A DNA stretch of 45,692 nucleotides from Schlesneria sp. (GCA_028291515.1 JAQGHU010000087.1:1-45692), one strand, 5' to 3'; shown: positions 1 to 8,828, counted from the first letter of the stretch. Numbers and translations: made by a program. Notes: generated from the sequence alone by a model not told the origin.

Positions 1-124
1 CAAGCGGAGGTTGTGTCGGACAAGCGGAGGTTGTGTCGGACAAGCGGAGGTTGTGTCGGACAAGCGGAGGTTGTGTCGGACAAGCGGAGGTTGTGTCGGA
101 CAAGCGGAGGTTGTGTCGGACAAG
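1..124. repeat. 20-bp perfect tandem repeat, at least six copies
   Basis: The unit caagcggaggttgtgtcgga is repeated head to tail six times without a mismatch (starts at 1, 21, 41, 61, 81 and 101) and ends with a partial caag at 121-124. The array begins at the window edge, so its true length is unknown. There are no spacers, so it is not a CRISPR. Reading frames through it give a 20-residue periodic peptide with no recognisable domain, so it is treated as a non-coding minisatellite. Confidence 0.95.
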
Positions 125-289
125 ACAGGCGGGCTTTCCCATTCTGTCCCTTGGCCCTCAGCACTTAGCCCTCAGCCGCCCAAGTTTCGTCAGACCACTG
201 AGAATTCCGCAGAATATTGACAGCCTGACGCAGACCCCATAGCTTGCGTTGGAACATCGCTTTGCCCGAACCTCGGAAGGGATTCCTGA

Positions 290-760
290 ATGATCGTCGA
301 CAACATTGAGAACTACGCCAAGTACGCCAATCTGCCCGAACCTCTGTATCGCGCGATCGAATACATCGGCAGCACCGATTTCAATCACGTTGAAAGTGGC
401 CAGTACGAACTGGACGGCAAGCAGATGGTCAGCATCGTCAATCGGTATCAAACCAAGACGATGGACAAGGCCGTGTGGGAATCACATCGCAAATACATCG
501 ACGTGCAGTTCGTCGCTGGCGGCCACGAACGCTTCGGGCTGATTTCGCTCGACAAAGCCCCTGCGGTCACCACTCCCTATGACGAAAAGAAGGACGTCAT
601 CTTTTACGAACCGGGGACGGATACCTTCGATGCCCCCGCCGGAACGTTCATGATTTTCTACCCCGACGACATCCACGCGCCTGGGCTGGCAACAGGAGCT
701 CCTCCCAAGCCGAAAGAAGTCGTCAAGGTCGTCGTTAAAGTGGCCGTCGACAGTATTTGA
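290..760 (+). CDS. YhcH/YjgK/YiaL family protein (DUF386)
   Basis: A 156-residue cytosolic protein of the YhcH/YjgK/YiaL (EbgC-like) beta-barrel family, whose members act on sugars; E. coli YhcH/NanQ is a sialic acid anomerase. Length is normal for the family. Family signatures are visible: WESHRKYIDVQ (about residues 63-73), which carries the His of the metal/sugar site, the stretch FYEPGTDTF, and FMIFYPDDIHAPG near residue 122. The Lys-rich C-terminus (PPKPKEVVKVVVKV) is also typical. GGAAGG at 275-280 precedes the ATG at a good distance. It stands alone, with convergent sppA downstream, so its sugar substrate cannot be deduced from context. Confidence 0.88.
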   Translation: MIVDNIENYAKYANLPEPLYRAIEYIGSTDFNHVESGQYELDGKQMVSIVNRYQTKTMDKAVWESHRKYIDVQFVAGGHERFGLISLDKAPAVTTPYDEKKDVIFYEPGTDTFDAPAGTFMIFYPDDIHAPGLATGAPPKPKEVVKVVVKVAVDSI

Positions 761-790
761 TCGTCGCTCAGACTTTAGGTGATACAAAAA

Positions 791-814
791 AGGACGGCCA
801 ATTCAGGCCGTCCT
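791..814 (-). terminator. intrinsic terminator for the sppA-like gene
   Basis: Perfect 9-bp stem (aggacggcc at 791-799, ggccgtcct at 806-814) with a 6-base loop. On the minus strand the hairpin is followed directly by a run of T (785-790 on the plus strand is A-rich), so it suits transcripts from the minus-strand peptidase gene ending at 935. It lies 30 bp past the plus-strand gene ending at 760 and may slow that transcript too, but that side has no T-run. Confidence 0.8.
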
Positions 815-934
815 CAGCGACGCAAAGCTTAGAGCGCATCCTAACTGTGGCGTCCCGCGAGCCGAAACCCACTGTGTCTAACCTGCTTCAACGCGACACG
901 GAAGTGCGACCCGCACTAGCGCTGCAATCTCGAA

Positions 935-1969
935 TCACCTGGGCAGGGCAGGCATCCACGAGCACAGGTACATCGCGCGGGGCACGCTGGCCTCCACGAC
1001 AATTCGCCAGGGGTCGACTGGTTGCTTGGCCTGCATGCTGCCCAGCAGTTGTTCGACCAAAGTCGTCTGCGACTGATAACTGACGACGCGGGCCTTGGTC
1101 AGCCCCAGCTTGGTCTTCAATGCCGCCAGGGCATCTTCTTCATAGCCGATCTCGTCGACTAGTTTATTCGCCACGGCATCATCGGCGGTGTAGATCTGTC
1201 CCGTCGCGAGCACCTTCACGGCGTCGGCATCTAGATCTTTTCGATTCTCATCGATGACTTTGATGAACTTCTGAAATGACTGATCCAGGATATTGGCCCA
1301 CAGCTTGTGTTCGCCTTCAGTCAATGGACGAAACGGGCTGAGGGCGTCTTTGAACTCACCCGTCTTCAGCGGTTCCGAGTGAATCCCAAATTTGTCCGCG
1401 AGTTGGCTGACATCGTAGTGCGGGATGATGACCCCGATCGATCCGGTCCATGTGGTCGGCTCGGCATAAATGCGACCATCCACGCCAGCACCCATCGCAA
1501 TGTAGTATCCACCGGAAGCGGCCATACGCTTCATCTGGACATAAATCGGCTTCCCTTTTTCTTCCAGCTTCTTCAATCGGTGATAGATTTCGTGACTGTC
1601 GGCCACCAACCCGCCAGGGCTGTCGACGACCAGTAGCACACCTTTGACCTTGTCATCCTTAATGACGTGATCGATCTGCTTGATCAGCCGTTCGGTAAAC
1701 GGCGGCATGATCGTCCCCTCGCACGACAGCACAGCGATCTTGTCGCTGGCGAATTCGTCTCCCGAGTGGAAGCGCTCGTGCGGTGGATCGGTGGTGGCAT
1801 AGTACTCGTGGTAAGCGCCAAACAGCCCGATGTTAAACAGCACTGACAGGCCGAGCGCACCCAGCAGCAGTCGAGCACCCCAACTTCGCCAAATGCTGGA
1901 CGGCTGCACGATGATCGTCTGAGAACCGCCACCGTTGGCTGAGGATGTAAACGTCTTCGAATCATTCAT
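935..1969 (-). CDS. sppA: SppA-type signal peptide peptidase (S49 family)
   Basis: A 344-residue membrane-anchored serine protease of the S49 family, which cleaves remnant signal peptides in the membrane. The N-terminal tail is followed by one membrane segment (about 33-54, LLLGALGLSVLFNIGLF). The ClpP-like core has the substrate groove VDSPGG (115-120) and the nucleophile Ser152 in MAASGGYYIA. The motif KTGEFKD (202-208) holds the general-base lysine, most likely Lys207. This is the short single-domain type, like Bacillus SppA, rather than the doubled E. coli form. The ATG at 1969 has only a weak Shine-Dalgarno. A terminator lies downstream at 791-814. The last about 10 residues (MYLCSWMPALPR) look atypical and may be a slightly altered C-terminus. 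Confidence 0.9.
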   Translation of the reverse strand: MNDSKTFTSSANGGGSQTIIVQPSSIWRSWGARLLLGALGLSVLFNIGLFGAYHEYYATTDPPHERFHSGDEFASDKIAVLSCEGTIMPPFTERLIKQIDHVIKDDKVKGVLLVVDSPGGLVADSHEIYHRLKKLEEKGKPIYVQMKRMAASGGYYIAMGAGVDGRIYAEPTTWTGSIGVIIPHYDVSQLADKFGIHSEPLKTGEFKDALSPFRPLTEGEHKLWANILDQSFQKFIKVIDENRKDLDADAVKVLATGQIYTADDAVANKLVDEIGYEEDALAALKTKLGLTKARVVSYQSQTTLVEQLLGSMQAKQPVDPWRIVVEASVPRAMYLCSWMPALPR

Positions 1970-2458
1970 GTCTAGATTTTCCCAACCGACAGGTATGAAA
2001 GCCGTACCACATCAACCACCCACGTCGCCACAGAGTCTGAGGCGGGACAGACAATCTCGCGCCTGCAAAATCCACATCTTCGTCACGGTCAGCGTAGTGT
2101 GACACATGACAAACGTCCAGCATCGGCGCCGCGCCGCTGGTTGACAACCGACAGCGAGAAGAACGGCGTCCATTGATGTTAAGGTACGAGGATTGAGTAA
2201 AGTCTGTCCTAAATTCCGATCGTTACGCCCGAACGTTTGCTACTACCCGAATCCGCGACACAGGCGTCAGAACCGTCACACCTCGAACAATTGTTGCGAC
2301 GATGACATACGTAACCAACGGAGTCTGGTATCGACGGCAAGTTTCCCAGCAGGTGACAACTTGCTGGTGAGGAATCGGCGGATTTCGCCGCTGCCCCTGC
2401 CGTCGATCAAGAGTGCTACAGGACGCGGTTGCGACCGGTCCCAGGGGAGGAATGCGCG
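1970..2458. other. divergent intergenic region, 489 bp
   Basis: It lies between the divergently transcribed sppA-like gene and the exported YHS-like gene, so it should hold both promoters. A perfect TTGACA is present near 2142 but no well-spaced -10 box follows it. I see no convincing gene or repeat here. The short open frames in the region lack Shine-Dalgarno sites and recognisable domains. Confidence 0.6.
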
Positions 2459-4183
2459 ATGAATTTGCGAGGCAATAGCCGCCTGCGAGTACTATTGATG
2501 GGTGCTGTGGCTGCGGGAGTTTTCGGGCCACAAACGATTCAGGCAGGGCCATTCTCTGTTTGGAAGAAACCATCAGGAGCCGCAGCAAAGCAGCCGGCGC
2601 CGACCGTCCCGCCCGAATTGCTGTCCGCCCCTCCCAGCGACGTTGTTGTCATTCAACCCGTCGTTCAAACCGTGACGCCCGCCGCGGCCACGACCGGCAA
2701 CAAGTCGGAAGTGATGCGGCAGCTCGAACTGCTCTACGAAAAAGACGGGCGCGAGATGCCCGAACTGAACACGGACATCCGGCCCGTCCCGACCAATCCG
2801 ACCGGAACTGCTCCGAATGGCGCCGCGGCCACGTCGGGGGCACCCGCCGCACCAGCGCTGCGAACGCAGCAGCCCGCCGCACAGTATCAGCAGCCTCAAC
2901 AGCAGTACCAACCTGCTCCTGCTCAGCAACAATACCAGCCAGCTCAAGCACGTCAGTCTGGTCAGCAGTACCTGCCGGCTCAACAGCAGCCACCTGCGGC
3001 ACAACCGCCACAACAGGCCGCCGCTCAACCCGAAGCGAAGAAGTATCCGGTCGCGTCATTCTTTAAGAAGCTGGTCGCGGGAAACAAAGATCCGAAACCG
3101 ACCAAGCCATCCACAGACTACCGACCAGACGTGGCACCCGTACCACCAATGATGTTGACCCAGCCGCAAACCCAGCTGCAAGTTCAAGCCGCACCGCTGC
3201 GACCTGAATATCAGTTCCTGGTTGGGGCCACCCCAGCCGCAACTGTGGATGCGACTTTGCCACGGCTCGACGGCCAGGCACGTTCGCCATTCATGGTGAC
3301 AGTTCAGACCACGCCTGAAGCGCAACCGCGATCGCTGAACGATCTGCCACCGGCCCCAGAGTCTGAATTTTTGCCGCCACTGCGATCCAACGAGATGCCA
3401 TTACTGGCGGGCGCGGCGGAATTGCCACAACTGAACGGGATCCCCACCGCTGCCCCCGCAGTCAATCCTCTTGCAGCCATCCCCGCCGCCCCTGCAACGG
3501 ACGCCAGTCCGTTTTCGGAAATGTCCGAAGCGGCCGCGGATGAGAAACTCGAGTCGAATCCATTCACGGGACTCACGCTGAAGGAGGATGCGGGTTCGGC
3601 CAACGCTCCGAAAGTTCAGCCGCCTGAATCTGCGGACGCGTCCAAAGAAGATCCGTTTGCGGCCGAACTGAAGGAAATGGGAATCGTCCCGCCAGACGCT
3701 GCCCCTGCGACTCTCACACCACCCGCTGCAGAGAAACCCGCTGATGCAGGGAAGCCACAAAAGATTGCTTTGGAAGCGCCTTCCTTCGACGGAATTGAAG
3801 ACCAGGCCACTCGTGAAAAGATGAAGAAGATTCACGAGCGCGGCAGCATGAAGGGCCTAAAGGGATTCTGCCCTGTCACCCTGCGAGATCAACGAGAACT
3901 GATCGACGCCAAGCCTGATTTCCACTCCACGTTCCGTGGCCAGAAGTTTCACTTTGCGAGTGCGGAAGCCAAGCTGAAGTTCGACGACGAGCCAGCACGA
4001 TACGCTCCAGCCGCCTATGGAGCCGACGTGGTCGCGTTGACTCGCGATAAGGATGTTGTCGAAGGAACTCTGGACTTCGCTGCTTGGTTCAAAGGCCGAC
4101 TGTATATGTTCGGCAGCCAGGAAACGCACGACACCTTCGTAACGAATCCATCTCAATTTGCGACCCCCGTCGGGATCGAGTGA
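2459..4183 (+). CDS. exported Pro/Gln/Ala-rich protein with YHS-like C-terminal region
   Basis: A 574-residue predicted exported protein. The start is ATG 2459, not the in-frame upstream candidate at 2429, because GGGGAGG at 2444-2450 is ideally placed and a signal peptide (about 1-29, ending TIQA) follows at once. Residues about 60-200 are low-complexity Pro/Gln/Ala with many QQYQPA-like units, and the middle remains Pro/Ala-rich and probably unstructured. The final about 100 residues are folded-looking: GFCPVTLRDQREL and then FRGQKFHFASAEAKLKF recall YHS domains (metal or heme associated), and YMFGSQETHDTFVTNPSQFA suggests a second, degenerate YHS-like repeat. The YHS call is by motif resemblance. 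A strong terminator follows at 4224-4248. The role is unknown, probably at the cell surface or in the periplasm. Confidence 0.75.
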   Translation: MNLRGNSRLRVLLMGAVAAGVFGPQTIQAGPFSVWKKPSGAAAKQPAPTVPPELLSAPPSDVVVIQPVVQTVTPAAATTGNKSEVMRQLELLYEKDGREMPELNTDIRPVPTNPTGTAPNGAAATSGAPAAPALRTQQPAAQYQQPQQQYQPAPAQQQYQPAQARQSGQQYLPAQQQPPAAQPPQQAAAQPEAKKYPVASFFKKLVAGNKDPKPTKPSTDYRPDVAPVPPMMLTQPQTQLQVQAAPLRPEYQFLVGATPAATVDATLPRLDGQARSPFMVTVQTTPEAQPRSLNDLPPAPESEFLPPLRSNEMPLLAGAAELPQLNGIPTAAPAVNPLAAIPAAPATDASPFSEMSEAAADEKLESNPFTGLTLKEDAGSANAPKVQPPESADASKEDPFAAELKEMGIVPPDAAPATLTPPAAEKPADAGKPQKIALEAPSFDGIEDQATREKMKKIHERGSMKGLKGFCPVTLRDQRELIDAKPDFHSTFRGQKFHFASAEAKLKFDDEPARYAPAAYGADVVALTRDKDVVEGTLDFAAWFKGRLYMFGSQETHDTFVTNPSQFATPVGIE

Positions 4184-4223
4184 CCTCGACGACGAGGACG
4201 GATATGAAATCGAAATGATAGGG

Positions 4224-4260
4224 GGGAGCAGTGCCAGCCACTGCTCCCTTTTTGTTTTTC
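4224..4260 (+). terminator. strong intrinsic terminator
   Basis: A perfect 10-bp stem gggagcagtg (4224-4233) / cactgctccc (4239-4248) with a 5-base loop is followed by TTTTTGTTTTT. It lies 40 bp after the stop codon of the exported YHS-like protein. Confidence 0.92.
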
Positions 4261-4283
4261 TCACAGAGAACAATCGAAAGGCA

Positions 4284-4396
4284 AAGAGATTTTGAGGCAC
4301 AGAGGGAACAGAGGAAAACCAAAGGAACTTTCCGAATTAAACGCCTTGGTTTCTACCTCTCTGTTTCCTCTGTGCCTCTGTGTTTCAAAATCTCTT
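4284..4396. repeat. imperfect inverted repeat with CACAGAGG core
   Basis: Two perfect 12-bp blocks are shared by the arms. aagagattttga at 4284-4295 pairs with tcaaaatctctt at 4385-4396, and gaggcacagagg at 4294-4305 pairs with cctctgtgcctc at 4367-4378. Further partial matches lie between them. The region between the arms carries no gene. It lies between the terminator at 4224-4260 and the end of the squalene/phytoene synthase gene. It looks like a dispersed intergenic element rather than a terminator. Confidence 0.8.
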
Positions 4397-4407
4397 CTCT
4401 TCCCACT

Positions 4408-5328
4408 TCAAGATTTCAACGTCAGCTTTGACCGCAGGACCGCGCGCCCGGCGAACCATAGCTTTTTCCATTTCGCCAGCGAGACTCGTTGCGAGAAGAC
4501 GTCAAAATCGCGTCGTTTGATCTCTTTGAGCAAGCCGCCATAGATATCCAGCATCGCGCGCAGGATGGGTCTGCCGTGAGGTTCCAGATGTTGGAAGAGT
4601 TGCTCCGCTCGTTCATAGTACGAACGAGCCCGGTCGACCTGGAATCGCATCATCGACTGGAATCGCTCGTCGCACACGCGGGCTCGCAAGTCATCCGCGG
4701 AGTACTCGAATCGCTGTAGGTCCTCTTGAGGCAGATAGATTCGTCCCAGCGATGCGTCCTCACCAAGATCCCGCAGGATGTTGGTGAGCTGCAGCGCCAA
4801 ACCACAGTCGACGGCCACGACCTTGGCTTGCTCATCGCGAAATCCCCAGACGTGAATGCAGCACAGTCCCACAGCGCCGGCGACGCGATAGCAGTACTTT
4901 TCCAAGTCGGCGAACGTCTTGATTTCGTGCGGATGCAGATCCATCTCGACACCGTCAATCACGGCAAACAAGTATTCGTGCGGGATGTGATAACGAGCCA
5001 CCATGTCGGCCACCGCCGGCAGCGCGGGGTGACTGTAGAGCGTGGCGACCTCGGAGGTTTTGGGCAGATCGTCGACTCGAACATCATCGCGCGGATTCCA
5101 CAGCACCGCCTTCAACGACTGTCGCCAGGCCGTTAGCCGTGTGCGGCGCAGGTCGAGCGACACCGTGGGATCGTCGCCGAAATCATCCGAAATCCGATTG
5201 AACGCATACAACGCATTCATGGCCCGACGTTTCTCGTTGGGCAGCGTCATAAATGAGAAGCGAAAATTATGAGCAGTCCGCTGAGTCAACTCGCGGCAGT
5301 AGTCGTAAGATTTATCGATGTACTGCAT
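4408..5328 (-). CDS. squalene/phytoene synthase family protein (HpnC/HpnD-like)
   Basis: A 306-residue trans-isoprenyl diphosphate synthase that joins two prenyl diphosphates head to head (farnesyl-PP to presqualene-PP in hopanoid/squalene synthesis, or geranylgeranyl-PP in carotenoid synthesis). The two Asp-rich magnesium sites are visible: ISDDFGDD (46-53) and DLGED (187-191), the latter followed by the family signature GRIYLP. YAFNR (41-45) and LTNILRD (181-187) also fit. The start is placed at ATG 5328; an in-frame TTG at 5355 would add nine residues but has no Shine-Dalgarno, whereas GAAGAG precedes the ATG. No hpn or crt neighbours are present, so the substrate cannot be fixed; similarity of layout favours the HpnC/HpnD group. 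Confidence 0.87.
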   Translation of the reverse strand: MQYIDKSYDYCRELTQRTAHNFRFSFMTLPNEKRRAMNALYAFNRISDDFGDDPTVSLDLRRTRLTAWRQSLKAVLWNPRDDVRVDDLPKTSEVATLYSHPALPAVADMVARYHIPHEYLFAVIDGVEMDLHPHEIKTFADLEKYCYRVAGAVGLCCIHVWGFRDEQAKVVAVDCGLALQLTNILRDLGEDASLGRIYLPQEDLQRFEYSADDLRARVCDERFQSMMRFQVDRARSYYERAEQLFQHLEPHGRPILRAMLDIYGGLLKEIKRRDFDVFSQRVSLAKWKKLWFAGRAVLRSKLTLKS

Positions 5329-5457
5329 GAGACTCTTCGGTATCAACGTTCGCAACGAGAAGACAAGTCCAGGGGACTGACGTCGGAACTGCTATTCTGC
5401 CCTCCGACACGTCGATTGAAAACCGAGTCGCCAGAATCGAGGCCGGTCGGTAGTGGA

Positions 5458-5949
5458 TCAGTTTGAATTAAGATTCAAATTCGCAGGTGGTGCGGATGAT
5501 TCCCGTCCCAGTGGCTTCCAGAGAATCAGGTAGGCGGAGAGAAGGGTAAGGGGGATCGTGATTGACCAGTATGGGATCTGCCAGAGTGCGAACTCTTGCG
5601 TGTACGGTGGGACACCAGCCCCCGTCTCCAGTTTGGAGAAAGCTCGGAAGTCGAACCCAAATCCAGTGATGTTCCAATGGACATCACAGTCACTATCTGG
5701 ATCGTTGGGTCCGACAATTCTGTTGCGCTTATGCACCCATCGTGATCGTCTGGGAGTAGGTATTGGCCAGATTCTTTCCCAACTGATATTGCCGTCTACC
5801 GAGGCAACAAGATGTGTGTCATTTTCATTTAACCTGAACAGTGCCTGCATCTCAGTCAAACTTCCCACCCAAGCCGCTGCAAACACGCACGCCATCACCA
5901 GCGTGACTCCCCCCGCCTTTCGTCGCCAACCGTAGAAGAATGACCACAT
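5458..5949 (-). CDS. small membrane protein, MWxFFxGWRRK paralogue 1
   Basis: A 163-residue protein of unknown function with an N-terminal MWSFFYGWRRKAGG followed by a membrane segment (about 13-30, VTLVMACVFAAAWVG). A soluble, probably extracytoplasmic, loop of about 95 residues follows, then a second membrane segment near the C-terminus (PYWSITIPLTLLSAYLIL). It is clearly homologous to the 126-residue protein at 12208-12588 at both ends (MWxFFxGWRRK; PYW...LSAYLILxKP), while the central loop differs in length and sequence. GGGAG precedes the ATG at 5949. I recall similar proteins as common in planctomycetes; no function is known to me. Confidence 0.8.
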   Translation of the reverse strand: MWSFFYGWRRKAGGVTLVMACVFAAAWVGSLTEMQALFRLNENDTHLVASVDGNISWERIWPIPTPRRSRWVHKRNRIVGPNDPDSDCDVHWNITGFGFDFRAFSKLETGAGVPPYTQEFALWQIPYWSITIPLTLLSAYLILWKPLGRESSAPPANLNLNSN

Positions 5950-6022
5950 GATTCGCTCCCTGTAAAACGAACAAGCCCCAGCTTATCGCTGAGGCTGTTC
6001 TGTTTCGATGGCAATCGAGCCG

Positions 6023-6142
6023 TCAGGCCAGATTGTAGGTCCGAAGCAACCCGACCATTTCTTCGATTGTCCAGACGTGATCGCTAACGCCAGCGCCGGA
6101 CCGATGAATTAGGCGTTCCAGAGACGGCTTCACTTGATCCAT
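6023..6142 (-). pseudogene. 39-codon ORF resembling a transposase C-terminus
   Basis: This ORF starts with ATG inside the last codons of the TPR gene (overlap 13 bp, different frame) and ends at 6023. Its 39 residues contain AGVSDHVWTIEEMVGLL, which resembles the C-terminal tail of some insertion-sequence transposases as I remember them. No upstream part of such a transposase and no terminal inverted repeats are visible, so this would be a small remnant. Alternatively it is a real short coding sequence coupled to the TPR gene. I cannot decide between the two. Confidence 0.35.
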
Positions 6143-7554
6143 TGGTGTGCTCGACTGTTGTTTGGATCGAGAGAGATGCATTTGGCGTAAGCTTGCTGAG
6201 CGGTTTCATCCTGGCCGGCGGCGCGGTTGATTTGACCGACATAGAACCAGACGTCGGCGTCATCGGGGGCCGACTTGGCGGCCTGGTTGATCTGGAGGAG
6301 TGCCGCCTGGAGATCGTTATTGCGGTAGCAATCGCGCGCTTGAAGCAAGTGAGACTGGGCGCGGTGTTGATGGCATTGCGGCAGGTCTCCTTTCGATTCA
6401 AACCATTTTGCCAGTCGCTCGTGCAGCGATGCGTTGGGTGACATGGTGACGGATCGCTGCCACAGAGGGATCGCTTTTTCGGTCTGGCCCTGCAGGTCGA
6501 GGGCGGTCCCTTCAATCCAAAGGATGTGTGCGTTGTCGACCTTAAAGTCGTGCAACTGCTGGACACTTTTCAGGACCGCCTCGGGGAGACGTCGATCGAG
6601 GTCGACCTGGGCGAGGTTGAGCAACATCGCCTTATATTGAGGGAGCTGTTTGTGTTCGACGAGGGGCCGCAGTTCTTCGAGCTTGGCTGCCATCCGATCG
6701 TTGTTCTTCGTGTCGAAGATCTTTGAGTAGTCCTCGAAGATGCGATCGAAGCCATAGAGAACGCGATAGCTGTGAATGAAGTCCGGTGCGAAGTTGGTTC
6801 GAATTGTCGTCTGAGATCGTTCCAGTAAATCCGCTGAAAGGCGAGCTTCGTCAACGAGTTGCTTGGCGATCTTCGCACGGTACTCGAGGAATCGGAATTC
6901 CTTCGACTGCGGAGATTCCTGGAGTGGTGCTCTGATGAGTGAGAGCCCGGCGTCGATCCAACCGGATCGGATGAGCAATTTCGCTCGCTGGTAGTCGGCC
7001 GGCAGAAAATTGGGAAGCTGTTCAAATGTCTTCAGCGCTTCTTCCGCACGTTCTGCTCGCAGATGATTCTTGCCGGTATCGTAAATGCTGAATTGGCCAA
7101 GGGTCTGCAGGTGGCCGGATTCATCGATCAACTCGGTCAACTGCTGATAATGCTGACTGCTTTCGTCCAAGTGCCCTGTCCGTTCGAGGCAGAATGCCAG
7201 CCCAAAACTGGCGTCGAAGTTTTTAGGGTCCAGTTCAAGTGCATGGCGATAGCATGCCAGAGCGTGATCGTAGTGGCCGTGCCCGACGAGTGCCTGGGCG
7301 ACCTTCAACCATTGTTGGCTGCCGCCATTGCGAGCGTCTCGAGCGAGTTTGTGGAGATCGGCCGCGAAGAGAGGGTCATCGTCCAGCATCTTGGGGAGTG
7401 GCGGTTGTGGCCTGAGCATCTGATTCATGCAGAACACGCCGCAGACGACCAGATCAATTGCCAGCAATGCCTGCAGGCAGTGAATGACGAAGCGGTACGG
7501 TGACTTGGGAGCCGTGATGGTCGGTGCGCTCATCGGTCGGCCCTCTGAGTCCAC
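6130..7554 (-). CDS. membrane-anchored TPR protein
   Basis: A 474-residue protein with one N-terminal membrane segment (about 22-45, VIHCLQALLAIDLVVCGVFCM) followed by tetratricopeptide-type helical repeats. Good repeats include the stretch GHYDHALACYRHALELDPKN near 113-132, and QDETAQQAYAKCISLDPNN near the C-terminus; the middle is helical but degenerate. TPR proteins act as scaffolds, so it probably binds partners on the outer face of the membrane. Its start overlaps the 3' end of the FG-GAP gene by 25 bp, which implies translational coupling and a joint role. It is the last gene of the minus-strand unit 9256-6130. Confidence 0.85.
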   Translation of the reverse strand: MDSEGRPMSAPTITAPKSPYRFVIHCLQALLAIDLVVCGVFCMNQMLRPQPPLPKMLDDDPLFAADLHKLARDARNGGSQQWLKVAQALVGHGHYDHALACYRHALELDPKNFDASFGLAFCLERTGHLDESSQHYQQLTELIDESGHLQTLGQFSIYDTGKNHLRAERAEEALKTFEQLPNFLPADYQRAKLLIRSGWIDAGLSLIRAPLQESPQSKEFRFLEYRAKIAKQLVDEARLSADLLERSQTTIRTNFAPDFIHSYRVLYGFDRIFEDYSKIFDTKNNDRMAAKLEELRPLVEHKQLPQYKAMLLNLAQVDLDRRLPEAVLKSVQQLHDFKVDNAHILWIEGTALDLQGQTEKAIPLWQRSVTMSPNASLHERLAKWFESKGDLPQCHQHRAQSHLLQARDCYRNNDLQAALLQINQAAKSAPDDADVWFYVGQINRAAGQDETAQQAYAKCISLDPNNSRAHQWIK

Positions 7555-8828
7555 GCGGTGACTCGCCCCAGCCTTTGAAACGGGGGCCGCAGATTCAGAC
7601 AGCCACCGACGATGTCATCTTTTCCGTCACCGTCAATATCTCCGACGGCGACCGTCACGAGGTGGATCGGATGCGAATCGATCTGCCAGGTTTTGAAGTT
7701 CTGGCGGCCATCATTCTCCAACCAGACGACACTGGCGGCGCGGGGGTTGGTCCAGTCGTTCGTCATACTGGCCAACACGACATCGAGGTCGCCGTCATGG
7801 TCGAGGTCTGAAGTGGCTGCGGCATAGGTGCCAGGTAGATCTGCGATCCGATGCTCGACGAATTTCCAGTTGCCTTGATTCTCGAACCAGTAGCAACCGT
7901 GATACGGCTGGCCATAGGCATCGAAGTCCTCGAGATTGTCACCTGCGGGGAGTAGGAGGTCCATGTCTCCATCGCGGTCGAGGTCGGCCTGGACCAGCCC
8001 GGCGCTTCCCAGATCCAGGTTGACGGTCATCCAGAGTTGTCTTGCTTTGAACTTGCCACCACCCAGATTTTCGAAACCCCACAGCTCTTCTTCGTCCTGC
8101 GAGACGCCTGTCGCGATATCCAGATCGCCATCGCCATCGAAGTCGGCAATGGGGACATGGATCGCACCGGGTGCATTCAATAGTTCGTGCCGTTCGAATT
8201 GAAAATTCTGCTTGTTTTCCAGCCATAAAACGGCACCGCGACTATATCCAAACACGGCGACCGCCAGATCCGTATCGCCGTCTCCGTCGAGATCGCCTGC
8301 TTGAACATCGGCAACTCGTCTGACATCGTCGAGCAAGACGTGTCGCACATAGGAGCCGTCCTTGTGTTCGTACAGTTCGACGCGTCCGATAACCGAGTCG
8401 TCCGGGAGGAGATTTCCGAGGATCGAGACAATCAGGTCCTGGTCTCCATCGCGGTCGATATCGACCACTGTGACGTGAGCGGGTGCCGATAGATCTTTGA
8501 TCAAGACCTGTTCCTGCCATTGGCCCGCTGGGTTCAATGTGAGTTGGATCAGACAACTGCGGCTGGAATCGCAGGCCAGGATCTCGTTGCGTTTATCGCC
8601 ATCGAGATCGGCGATCTGCACGTTGGTGATTTCGGCCAATCCGACAGGCTGAGGATCAGCGGAAGTCCGCACGAAGGGGAGCGTGGATGGCGGATAAGAT
8701 TTTCCGCTGCTCACAGGGACGGCAGGTCCCGCCGCGATCGAGGGGAGTTCCACGAGAAACATCCAGGTCGCGAGCGGCAAAGTCAGAATACTCACGCACA
8801 GCAGCGTGATCGTGAGCGCAGGTCGCAT
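7530..8828 (-). CDS. exported FG-GAP/VCBS repeat protein
   Basis: A 432-residue protein with an N-terminal signal or anchor (LTITLLCVSILTLPLATWMFLV) and a series of FG-GAP/VCBS repeats, which form a beta-propeller with calcium-binding loops. Loop motifs of the type DxDxDGDxDL are clear: DLDGDKRNEI, DIDRDGDQDL, DLDGDGDTDL, DFDGDGDLDI, DLDRDGDMDL, DLDHDGDLDV and DIDGDGKDDI, which suggests a seven-bladed propeller. ATG 8828 is chosen because the hydrophobic leader begins there; alternatives are ATG 8888 and TTG 8909, neither with a better ribosome site. Such proteins bind ligands or partners outside the membrane. It is coupled to the TPR gene downstream and preceded by the zinc-ribbon gene. Confidence 0.86.
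   Translation of the reverse strand: MRPALTITLLCVSILTLPLATWMFLVELPSIAAGPAVPVSSGKSYPPSTLPFVRTSADPQPVGLAEITNVQIADLDGDKRNEILACDSSRSCLIQLTLNPAGQWQEQVLIKDLSAPAHVTVVDIDRDGDQDLIVSILGNLLPDDSVIGRVELYEHKDGSYVRHVLLDDVRRVADVQAGDLDGDGDTDLAVAVFGYSRGAVLWLENKQNFQFERHELLNAPGAIHVPIADFDGDGDLDIATGVSQDEEELWGFENLGGGKFKARQLWMTVNLDLGSAGLVQADLDRDGDMDLLLPAGDNLEDFDAYGQPYHGCYWFENQGNWKFVEHRIADLPGTYAAATSDLDHDGDLDVVLASMTNDWTNPRAASVVWLENDGRQNFKTWQIDSHPIHLVTVAVGDIDGDGKDDIVGGCLNLRPPFQRLGRVTAWTQRADR

Noticed and set aside
1-124. Possible CRISPR array from regular 20-bp spacing
   Set aside because: The repeats are directly adjacent with no spacers and no cas genes in the window.
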